Shown here: one piece after another, positions 23,330 to 30,365 of the stretch
Layout of the letters: the number at the start of each line of letters is the position of its first letter
How positions within the stretch are numbered: position 1 is the stretch's first letter
Assembly (NCBI RefSeq): GCF_036057275.1
Contig: NZ_CP107945.1
Span: 6,510,001-6,574,000 of the forward strand
Reading direction: 5' to 3'
DNA from: Streptomyces sp. NBC_00390
GTDB lineage: Bacteria > Actinomycetota > Actinomycetes > Streptomycetales > Streptomycetaceae
Length of the DNA: 64,000 nucleotides
Made by a program: the position numbers and the translations under genes
The notes under the pieces: model-generated
The model's input: only the letters and a program-made list of their open reading frames with translations
What the model was told of the DNA's origin: nothing
Databases searched by the model: none

Positions 23330-24415
23330 ATGAGCGATCACACGGTGCTGCATGTGAAGGGGCGGGTGCTCGTCGGACCCGACGAGGCGCGGGACGAGCT
23401 GTGGGTCGTGGACGGCCGGATCTCGTACGAACGCCCGCGTGCCGAAGCCGTCACCGTACGCGGCTGGGCCCTGCCAGGACTGGTCGACGCCCACTGCCAT
23501 GTCGGGCTCGACCACCACGGCGCCGTCGACGCGGCGACCAGCGAGAAGCAGGCGGTCACCGACCGGGACGCCGGCACGCTGCTGCTGCGCGACGCCGGAT
23601 CCCCCTCCGACACCCGCTGGATCGACGACCGCGACGATCTCCCGAAGATCATCAGGGCAGGCCGGCACATCGCCCGCACCCGCCGCTACATCCGCAACTA
23701 CGCCCACGAGATCGAGCCCGAGGACCTGGTCGACCATGTCGCCCGGGAGGCCGGGCGCAGCGACGGCTGGGTCAAGCTGGTCGGCGACTGGATCGACCGC
23801 GACGCGGGAGACCTGACGCCGTGCTGGCCGCGCGAGGCGGTCGAGGCGGCGATCGCCGAGGCGCACCGGCTGGGTGCGCGGGTGACCGCGCACTGCTTCG
23901 CCGAGGACTCGCTGCGTGACCTCGTCGAGGCGGGCATCGACTGCATCGAGCACGCGACGGGGCTCACCGAGGAGACCATCCCGCTCTTCGCGGAGCGCGG
24001 CGTCGCCATCGTGCCGACGCTGGTCAACATCGCCACCTTCCCGGACCTCGCGGCCGGCGGACAGGACAGGTTCCCCCGGTGGTCGGCCCATATGAAGCGG
24101 CTGTACGAGCGCCGCTACGACACCGTGCGGTCGGCGTACGACGCGGGTGTTCCCGTCTTCGTCGGCACGGACGCGGGCGGTTCGCTGGCGCACGGCCTGG
24201 TGGCCGCCGAGGTGGCGGAACTGGTCAAGGCAGGCATCCCGCCGCTCCAGGCGCTGTCGGCGACCACCTGGGGCGCCCGCGCGTGGCTGGGCCGCCCGGC
24301 GCTGGAAGAGGGCGCTCCGGCGGACCTCGTGGTCTACGACGACGACCCGCGCACGGATGTCAGGGTGCTGGCCGGGCCACGGCGGGTGATCCTGAACGGC
24401 CGGGTGATCGGCTGA
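23330..24415 (+). CDS. Amidohydrolase-superfamily metal-dependent hydrolase
   Basis: 361 residues. The binuclear metal-site motifs of the superfamily are all visible: H-x-H in LVDAHCHVG (about residues 54-56), a Lys in GWVKLVGDW, His in VTAHCF, His in DCIEHATG and Asp in VFVGTDAGG. The C-terminal ALEEGAPADLVVYDDDP is the standard beta-sandwich end of imidazolonepropionase/prolidase-like members. It hydrolyses an amide or cyclic imide, but the substrate cannot be deduced. It is divergent from ectABCD without an obvious functional link. Confidence 0.9.
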   Translation: MSDHTVLHVKGRVLVGPDEARDELWVVDGRISYERPRAEAVTVRGWALPGLVDAHCHVGLDHHGAVDAATSEKQAVTDRDAGTLLLRDAGSPSDTRWIDDRDDLPKIIRAGRHIARTRRYIRNYAHEIEPEDLVDHVAREAGRSDGWVKLVGDWIDRDAGDLTPCWPREAVEAAIAEAHRLGARVTAHCFAEDSLRDLVEAGIDCIEHATGLTEETIPLFAERGVAIVPTLVNIATFPDLAAGGQDRFPRWSAHMKRLYERRYDTVRSAYDAGVPVFVGTDAGGSLAHGLVAAEVAELVKAGIPPLQALSATTWGARAWLGRPALEEGAPADLVVYDDDPRTDVRVLAGPRRVILNGRVIG

Positions 24416-24429
24416 TCGGGACGGGGAGT

Positions 24430-24451
24430 TCACGCCGTTGACGGGGCGTGA
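24430..24451 (+). terminator. Short hairpin after the amidohydrolase gene
   Basis: TCACGCC (24430-24436) pairs with GGCGTGA (24445-24451). The 330-bp gap to 24748 holds no supported gene. Its distal part is locally AT-richer (24581-24650) and probably carries the promoter of the LAETG protein. Confidence 0.4.
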
Positions 24452-24748
24452 CCCTGCTGTGGTGCCGCTCGTTGAAGCACTTTTCCCGAGGGGGTGGCGG
24501 GCAGGCGCGCACTCCGGCGCGGACCGCCCAGGACACCCTCTCGGGTGCTCACTCGTGGTGCTCAGGGGAACGCCTGTACCGCGAGAATCGAATACGCGTA
24601 CCGAAACCCCACTTTAAGGTGAACTCACGCCAGGTGTCTGTCGGTTCACTCTCAGTGCGTAAAGATTCCGGTGTCCCGGTCACCGCCGTCCCACACGTCC
24701 CTGTGGCACGGCCGGCGACGCCGCGTCTCCTGTGGGGGTTCGACCACC

Positions 24749-25672
24749 TTGAACAGCAACACCTCGAGCATTCCTGTCCGCCGCGGCGCCGCCGCCGCGG
24801 CCGCCGCCGCGCTGGTCATCGGACCCGTCGCCGCGGCCGCCCCGGCGCACGCCACCGGCGGCGAGGGGCGGGCGAGCGCGGTCGTGCTCCGTACGGCCCT
24901 CGATGTGTCCCTGGCCGACAAGACGGTCGATGTCCCGCTCAAGGCGACGCTCAACGAGGTACAGGCCCCCGAGAGGGCCGGGAAGACCGCCCTGAGCGTG
25001 CGGTTGGACAGCGTGGAGGGGAGCAGGCCCGTCCAGCTGCTGCGCGCGGACGTGGCGACGGCCAAGGCGAGCGCGGACCGGCAGGTGGCCGAGGCACACA
25101 GCAATCTGGCCCATGCGAAGCTGCATGTGCCCGGACTGCCGCTGCTCTCCCTGATCGAGGTCGAGAAGGTCACCTCGACCGCGGTCTGCGAGGCCGGCCG
25201 GCAACCGGTGGCCACCTCGAACGTGCTCGGCAAGGTGACCGTGCTCGGCAAGAAGGTCACGCTCTCCGCCGGCGGCCCCACCAGGGTCGAGGTGCCGCAG
25301 GTCGGCGAGGTGAGCCTCGAACTGTCCCGGACGCGGACCACCTCACGTACCGCTGCCGCCACCGCGCTCGAGCTCAAGGTGTCGGTGAACCCCCTTGAGC
25401 TGAACGTCGCCGAGGTCACCGGCACGGTCACCCTCGCCGAGGCCGACTGCGTGTCGCCCGACGCCCCCGCCGAGGAGACACCGGCCGCCGAGCAGCCTTC
25501 GCAGGAGCCGGCGAAGGATGTGCAGGTGCAGTCCGGCGAGGAGCCGGCCAAGGAGAACCTCGCCGAGACCGGAGGCAGTTCGGCGACCGCGTACCTCGCG
25601 GGCGGTGCGGCCCTGCTGCTCGCGGCTGGCGCCTCCGCGACGGTGCTGACCCGCGTCCGCGCCCGGCGCTGA
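24749..25672 (+). CDS. SCO1860-type LAETG-anchored surface protein
   Basis: 307 residues. The N-terminal signal region contains RRGAAAAAAAALVIGPVAAAAPAHA with a plausible AHA cleavage site. A beta-rich body follows, then a Pro/Glu/Ala-rich stalk. The C-terminal cell-wall sorting signal is LAETG, then a hydrophobic helix and a RVRARR tail. LAxTG is the recognition motif of class E sortases in Streptomyces, so the protein should be covalently attached to peptidoglycan. The TTG at 24749 fits the signal peptide best. The molecular function is unknown. The family name comes from its S. coelicolor homologue in the same neighbourhood. Confidence 0.88.
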   Translation: MNSNTSSIPVRRGAAAAAAAALVIGPVAAAAPAHATGGEGRASAVVLRTALDVSLADKTVDVPLKATLNEVQAPERAGKTALSVRLDSVEGSRPVQLLRADVATAKASADRQVAEAHSNLAHAKLHVPGLPLLSLIEVEKVTSTAVCEAGRQPVATSNVLGKVTVLGKKVTLSAGGPTRVEVPQVGEVSLELSRTRTTSRTAAATALELKVSVNPLELNVAEVTGTVTLAEADCVSPDAPAEETPAAEQPSQEPAKDVQVQSGEEPAKENLAETGGSSATAYLAGGAALLLAAGASATVLTRVRARR

Positions 25673-25687
25673 CCCGGGGCAGCCGCA

Positions 25688-25724
25688 GGCGCCGGGCCCT
25701 CGCGGGAGGGGAGGGCCCGGCGCC
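25688..25724 (+). terminator. 13-bp stem terminator
   Basis: GGCGCCGGGCCCT (25688-25700) pairs with AGGGCCCGGCGCC (25712-25724) across 11 bases. It lies between the convergent LAETG gene and cobC. Confidence 0.85.
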
Positions 25725-25760
25725 CGCGCGCCCGCGGCGCGTCACCGGAAATCCGTCGCG

Positions 25761-26846
25761 TCAGTGGCCGACCATCGACAGCGCCTGGTCCAGGGCCTGC
25801 AGAAAGCGGTTCGTCGTCGCCCGGTCGCGTACCGCCAGCCGCAGCCAGTCCCCGTCCAGGCCGGGGAAGGTGTCTCCCCGCCGCGCCGCGAACCCGAGCC
25901 CGCGCAGCCGCTCGCGCACCTCTGCGCCGCGCCGCACCCGTACGAGCACGAACGGCCCCCGGGCCGCCTCCACCACCCGTACCTCGTCGAACTCGGCCAG
26001 ACCCGCCAGCAGATGGGCGCGCTCCGTCGCGATGCAGTGCGCGGCCAGTTCGGCCTCCGCCAGCGCATCGTGCCCCATGCACGCCTCGGCCGCGGCCAGC
26101 GCGGGCGTGGAGACCGGCCACAGCGGCTGCGCCCGCTCCAGCGCCGTGACCGTCGAGGGCTCCGCGAGCACATAGCCGATGCGCAGACCGGCCAGTCCCC
26201 AGGTCTTGGTGAGGCTGCGCAGCACCACAAGGCCCGGCACATCCGTCCGGCCCGCCAGCGTCTCGCTCTCGCCCGGCACCGCGTCCATGAACGCCTCGTC
26301 CACCACCAGCACCCGCCCGGGGCGGGCCAGCCGGGCGATGTCGTCCGCAGGATGCAGCACGGACGTGGGATTGGTCGGATTGCCGACCACCACCAGGTCC
26401 GCCTCCTCGGGCACGGCCTTCGGATCCAGCCGGAACCCGTCCTCCTCGCGCAGCAGCAGCCGTTCCACCGTGTGTCCTGCGTCCAGCAGTGCCGCCTCCG
26501 GTTCGGTGAACTGCGGATGCACCACCAGCGGGTTGCGGACCTCCAGCCCCCGCGCGAGCAGCACGAACGCCTCCGCCGCACCGGCCGTCAGCAGCACCCG
26601 CTCCGCGGGCAGACCGTGCCGCTCGGCGACCGCCGCCCGGGCCGGGCGCCCGTCGGGATAGGCAGCGAGCGAACCCAGCGAACCCGCGATGCGTTCACGC
26701 AGCCAGGCGGGCGGGGTGTTGGTGCGGACATTGACGGCGAGATCGACCAGGCCCAGTGCCCCGTCCCGTACCTCGGCGTCGCCGTGGTGGCGCAGATCGT
26801 GTCCATCCGTGCAGGCGGGTCTGGTGGGGCTGGGCGGGCTTGTCAT
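25761..26846 (-). CDS. cobC: Rv2231c/CobC-type PLP-dependent protein (threonine-phosphate decarboxylase-like)
   Basis: 361 residues of fold type I aminotransferase. LVDLAVNVRTNTPPAWLRERI is the usual N-terminal substrate segment, GNPTNPTSVLHP is a conserved PLP loop, and SLTKTWGLAGLRIGY carries the Schiff-base Lys. In cobalamin synthesis such enzymes supply (R)-1-amino-2-propanol phosphate for the nucleotide loop. Actinobacterial members of this subgroup are named CobC by homology. It is the last gene of the minus-strand cobalamin set. The ATG at 26846 is preceded by GGAG. Confidence 0.88.
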   Translation of the reverse strand: MTSPPSPTRPACTDGHDLRHHGDAEVRDGALGLVDLAVNVRTNTPPAWLRERIAGSLGSLAAYPDGRPARAAVAERHGLPAERVLLTAGAAEAFVLLARGLEVRNPLVVHPQFTEPEAALLDAGHTVERLLLREEDGFRLDPKAVPEEADLVVVGNPTNPTSVLHPADDIARLARPGRVLVVDEAFMDAVPGESETLAGRTDVPGLVVLRSLTKTWGLAGLRIGYVLAEPSTVTALERAQPLWPVSTPALAAAEACMGHDALAEAELAAHCIATERAHLLAGLAEFDEVRVVEAARGPFVLVRVRRGAEVRERLRGLGFAARRGDTFPGLDGDWLRLAVRDRATTNRFLQALDQALSMVGH

Positions 26847-26926
26847 GGCGGTCTCCTGGGTGTGGGGGCGGGTGAGCACGGAGCACTCACGGGCGCAACC
26901 GTGCCCTCGGAGGGCGGCCCGGCGGC

Positions 26927-27577
26927 TCAGGCGGCCCTCACGACGGTCATCATGTCCGGTGCGGCTTGATCCAGTCCCGTCCATAACCGGCCCCGACCGG
27001 AATCGAACAGTCGCAGGGGGCGGTACGGGTCCGGGGGAGCGGACGCCGTCCCCGCGCGCGGGCCGCGCGTCCCCTTCCCGCCGTACTGACCCGTGGGACA
27101 GGACGAGTCGGCGGGGCGGTGCGGGGCCGGTGAAAGCGGTTGGTCCGAGACGGTGTTCGGCTCCCGGCGCGGCGGCTGCGGAACCCCACGGCGCGCCACC
27201 GCGCAGGTCGCCCCCGCCGGCCTGCCCACCGGGCTCGACTTCCGCTTGGGCACCACCAGTTCGCCGCCGCCCGCGAGCGCCGCGGCCTCCGCGACCGACG
27301 CCGATCCGACCGCGCCCAGAGCCGCGCCCGAGGGGTTGGGCACCGCGACCCCGGCCAGCCGCGCGGCGCTGTACGTCACCAGCGGCACACCCAGCCGCTC
27401 CGCCGTGCCCACGATCCCCGGCTCCCCGCCCTTCGCGTCGACGCTCGCCAACTCGACGACGTCCATGGCCGAAAGACCCGCCTCGGCCAGCGTCGCGATG
27501 ACCAGTTCCAGCACTTCGCCGACCGGCACGCCCCGCGACGCGCCGACCCCGACGACATGGCGGGCGGCATCGGACAT
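26927..27577 (-). CDS. CobE/CbiG C-terminal-domain protein with unusual tail
   Basis: 216 residues. Residues 1-125 match the CobE/CbiG C-terminal domain: VVGVGASRGVPVGEVLELV, SVDAKGGEPGIVG, VPNPSGAALGAVGSASVAEAAAL and ending SSPVGRPAGATCAVARR. This domain takes part in opening the ring-A lactone of cobalt-precorrin 5A, or in an undefined aerobic-pathway step. Residues 126-216 are Pro/Arg/Ser-rich without domain features. Relatives usually stop after ATCAVARR, so the tail looks like read-through into former non-coding DNA. No methyltransferase genes lie beside it. Confidence 0.8.
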   Translation of the reverse strand: MSDAARHVVGVGASRGVPVGEVLELVIATLAEAGLSAMDVVELASVDAKGGEPGIVGTAERLGVPLVTYSAARLAGVAVPNPSGAALGAVGSASVAEAAALAGGGELVVPKRKSSPVGRPAGATCAVARRGVPQPPRREPNTVSDQPLSPAPHRPADSSCPTGQYGGKGTRGPRAGTASAPPDPYRPLRLFDSGRGRLWTGLDQAAPDMMTVVRAA

Positions 27578-27676
27578 GGGCGGGGCTCCTCTCGGGTCAA
27601 CACGGCGACAGGGAAAGGCTTGTACCGGCGATGGGCTGATGTGCGGCAGGCCGGGTCAATCGGCTAGCAAGGGCGC

Positions 27677-28396
27677 ATGGCGGTGTTCGTCGCGCTCGGC
27701 GCGTTTGTGATGACGCTGTTCGGCGGCTGGACGGCCGGCCGGGTCACCGACCGCCGGCACCTGGTCCTCGGCCTCGCCGGCGGACTGATGCTCGGCGTGG
27801 TCGGCCTCGACCTGCTGCCCGAGGCGATTCAGGCGGCGGGGCGGCCGGTGTTCGGCGTGCCGCAGGCCCTGCTGCTGTTCGTCGGCGGCTTTCTCGCGGC
27901 CCACCTGGTGGAACGGCTTCTGGCCGTACGGCAGGCGGCACACGGCCTGGAGCACCGGGTGCCCCAGGTCGGGCTGACGGCGGCCGCGGCGATGGTCGCG
28001 CACAGCCTGATGGACGGCATCGCGCTCGGCGCCGCGTTCCAGGTCGGCGGTGGGATGGGCGCGACCGTGGCGCTCGCCGTCATCACCCACGACTTCGCCG
28101 ACGGCTTCAACACGTACACGATCACCAGCCTGTACGGGAACACCCGGCGCAAGGCGGTCGTGATGCTGATCGCCGACGCGCTCGCCCCCGTCGTGGGAGC
28201 GGCGTCCACCGTGCTGTTCACACTTCCGGAGGAACTTCTCGGCAGCTACCTCGGATTCTTCGGCGGCGCGCTGCTCTACCTCGCCGCCGCCGAGATCCTG
28301 CCCGAGGCACACCACGAACACCCCGCCCGCTCCACGCTGCTGTGCACGGCGGGCGGCGTGGGCTTCGTCTGGCTGGTGGTCGGCCTCGCCGAGTGA
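27677..28396 (+). CDS. ZIP-family metal transporter
   Basis: 239 residues with about eight hydrophobic helices. The ZIP metal-binding helices are visible as AHSLMDGIALG in TM4 and HDFADGFNTY in TM5, with EILPEAHHEH near the C-terminus. It should import a divalent metal. It lies on the opposite strand inside the cobalamin cluster, divergent from the cobE-like gene (99 bp apart), which suggests cobalt or zinc uptake linked to cobalamin. Metal specificity is inferred from context. The stop converges on cobB with a 23-bp gap. Confidence 0.85.
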   Translation: MAVFVALGAFVMTLFGGWTAGRVTDRRHLVLGLAGGLMLGVVGLDLLPEAIQAAGRPVFGVPQALLLFVGGFLAAHLVERLLAVRQAAHGLEHRVPQVGLTAAAAMVAHSLMDGIALGAAFQVGGGMGATVALAVITHDFADGFNTYTITSLYGNTRRKAVVMLIADALAPVVGAASTVLFTLPEELLGSYLGFFGGALLYLAAAEILPEAHHEHPARSTLLCTAGGVGFVWLVVGLAE

Positions 28397-28419
28397 AGGG
28401 CCGGCCGCGACGTCGGCGC

Positions 28420-29763
28420 TCACCCCGCGCAGGCCTCGACGAACCGGCCGGCGATCCGGGGCTGCGAGGCCCAGTGCGTGTGCAGATAGCTGGCGTGCAC
28501 GCCCCGCTGCACAAAGCCCTCGACGCGGCGCTCCGGGCGCACCATGCCCCACGCGGGCACCGGCCCGGCGCCCGGCTCCAGCACCGTGCGGTGGAACTCA
28601 TGGCCCCGCAGGCGGGTGCCCGCCGCGGCCAGCGGGCTGTCGGCGACCGCGACGGCCTCCCGGTAGCCGAGTGTCAGCCGCCCCGACATCCGCGCATCGG
28701 CGTCCAGCACACCGCACATGGGCCTGCCGTCCAACGAGCGGGCCAGATAGAGCAGTCCCGCGCACTCCGCGGCGACCGGCGCACCGGAGTGCGCCAGCTC
28801 GGCGACCGCCTTGCGCAGCGGCTCGTTGGCGGACAGCTCGGGCGCGTACACCTCGGGGAAACCGCCGCCTATGACCAGACCGGCCGTCCCCTGCGGGAGC
28901 TGCTCGTCCCGCAGCGGGTCGAACGTCACCACTTCGGCGCCCGCGGCCGCGAGCAGCTCCACATGTTCGGCGTACGAGAACGTGAACGCTGCCCCGCCCG
29001 CGACGGCGACGACCGGCCGCCGGCCGCCGGCCGCCCGCTCGGGCACCGGCGCCCATGGTGCGTCCGGCAGCGGGGGAGCGGAACGCGCCAGCGCCAGCAG
29101 CCCTTCCATGTCGCAGCCCGCCCGCACCTGCTGCGCCATGGCGGCCACCGCATCGAGCGCCTCGGCGCGGCGCTCGGCGACCGGCACCAGACCCAGATGG
29201 CGGGAGGGGGTGCCGACCCGGTCCGCACGCCGCAACGCCCCCAGCACCGGCACGCCCGACTCCTCCAGCGCCTCCCGCAGCAGCGCCTCGTGCCGGTCCG
29301 AGCCCACCTTGTTGAGGATCACCCCGCCGAGGCGCACCTGCGGATCCCACGACGCGAAACCGTGCACCAGCGCCGCCACCGAACGGGACTGCGACGACGC
29401 GTCCACGACCAGCACCACGGGTGCGCGCAGCAGCTTGGCGATCTGCGCGGTGGACGCCAGCTCCCCCTGCCCCGAGGCGCCGTCGTACAGACCCATCACG
29501 CCCTCGACCACGGCCAGGTCGCAGCCCGCCGCGCCATGGGCGAACAGCGGGGTGACGAGCTCCGTGCCGCACAGGTACGCGTCGAGATTGCGGCCCGGCC
29601 GGCCCGCCGCGAGCGTGTGATAGCCGGGGTCGATGTAGTCGGGACCGACCTTGTGCGGGGACACGGCGAGACCCGCCTGCACGAAGGCCGCCATCAGGCC
29701 CGTCGCGACCGTGGTCTTTCCGCTGCCCGACGCGGGGGCGGCGATGACGAGACGTGCTACCAC
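28420..29763 (-). CDS. cobB: Cobyrinate a,c-diamide synthase
   Basis: 447 residues. An ATP-binding P-loop-like N-terminus (VIAAPASGSGKTTVATGL), the KVGPDYIDPGYH motif and the VVEGVMGLYDG segment form the amidoligase half. The class I glutamine amidotransferase half includes GGGFPEVYAPELS, the catalytic Cys in VAAECAGLLYLA and the His in RGHEFHRT. It uses glutamine and ATP to amidate the a and c side chains of cobyrinic acid. Its start overlaps the cobO stop by 7 bp, so the two are translationally coupled. Confidence 0.96.
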   Translation of the reverse strand: MVARLVIAAPASGSGKTTVATGLMAAFVQAGLAVSPHKVGPDYIDPGYHTLAAGRPGRNLDAYLCGTELVTPLFAHGAAGCDLAVVEGVMGLYDGASGQGELASTAQIAKLLRAPVVLVVDASSQSRSVAALVHGFASWDPQVRLGGVILNKVGSDRHEALLREALEESGVPVLGALRRADRVGTPSRHLGLVPVAERRAEALDAVAAMAQQVRAGCDMEGLLALARSAPPLPDAPWAPVPERAAGGRRPVVAVAGGAAFTFSYAEHVELLAAAGAEVVTFDPLRDEQLPQGTAGLVIGGGFPEVYAPELSANEPLRKAVAELAHSGAPVAAECAGLLYLARSLDGRPMCGVLDADARMSGRLTLGYREAVAVADSPLAAAGTRLRGHEFHRTVLEPGAGPVPAWGMVRPERRVEGFVQRGVHASYLHTHWASQPRIAGRFVEACAG

Positions 29764-30365
29764 TCGATGCCCCGCTGGCCCTTCTGACCGGCGTCCATCG
29801 GGTGCTTGACCTTGGACATGTCCGTGACGAGGTCGGCGAAGTCGATCAGCTTCTCGGGGGCGTTGCGGCCGGTGATGACCACGTGCTGGGTGCCGGGACG
29901 GTTCCGCAGCACCTCGATCACCTCGTCGGTGTCGATCCAGCCCCAGTGCAGGGGGTAGGCGAACTCGTCGAGCACGTACAGCTTGTGCGTCTCGGCGGCG
30001 AGGTCGCGTTTGACCTGGTCCCAGCCCTCACGGGCCTTGTCCTCGTTGGACTGCTCGCCCTCGGCGGGGGCGCGCTGGATCCATGACCAGCCCTCGCCCA
30101 TCTTGTGCCAGGCGACGGTGCCGCCCTCGCCGCTCGCGCCGAGGACCTTCAGCGCGTTCTCCTCGCCCACCTTCCACTTCGCGGACTTCACGAACTGGAA
30201 CACCCCGACCGGCCACCCCTGGTTCCAGGCGCGCAGCGCCAGCCCGAACGCGGCGGTCGACTTGCCCTTGCCGATGCCGGTGTGGACGAACACGAGCGGG
30301 CGGTTGCGGCGCTGGCGGGTGGTGAGCCCGTCGTCCGGTACGACGGACGGCTGTCCCTGTGGCAT
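29757..30365 (-). CDS. cobO: Cob(I)yrinic acid a,c-diamide adenosyltransferase
   Basis: 202 residues of the CobA/CobO (BtuR) family. The P-loop VHTGIGKGKSTAAFGLALRA is near residue 28. The VFQFVKSAKWKVGEE, LYVLDEFAYPLHWGWID and VVITGRNAPEKLIDFADLV segments are diagnostic. It transfers the adenosyl group of ATP to the corrinoid cobalt. The ATG overlaps the chelatase stop by one base (TAATG), indicating coupling. Confidence 0.97.
   Translation of the reverse strand: MPQGQPSVVPDDGLTTRQRRNRPLVFVHTGIGKGKSTAAFGLALRAWNQGWPVGVFQFVKSAKWKVGEENALKVLGASGEGGTVAWHKMGEGWSWIQRAPAEGEQSNEDKAREGWDQVKRDLAAETHKLYVLDEFAYPLHWGWIDTDEVIEVLRNRPGTQHVVITGRNAPEKLIDFADLVTDMSKVKHPMDAGQKGQRGIEW

Noticed and set aside
24448..24748. 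Open frame leading into the LAETG protein region
   Set aside because: It is out of frame with the signal peptide and sorting signal, and no coding pattern is seen. The locally AT-rich part looks like a promoter.
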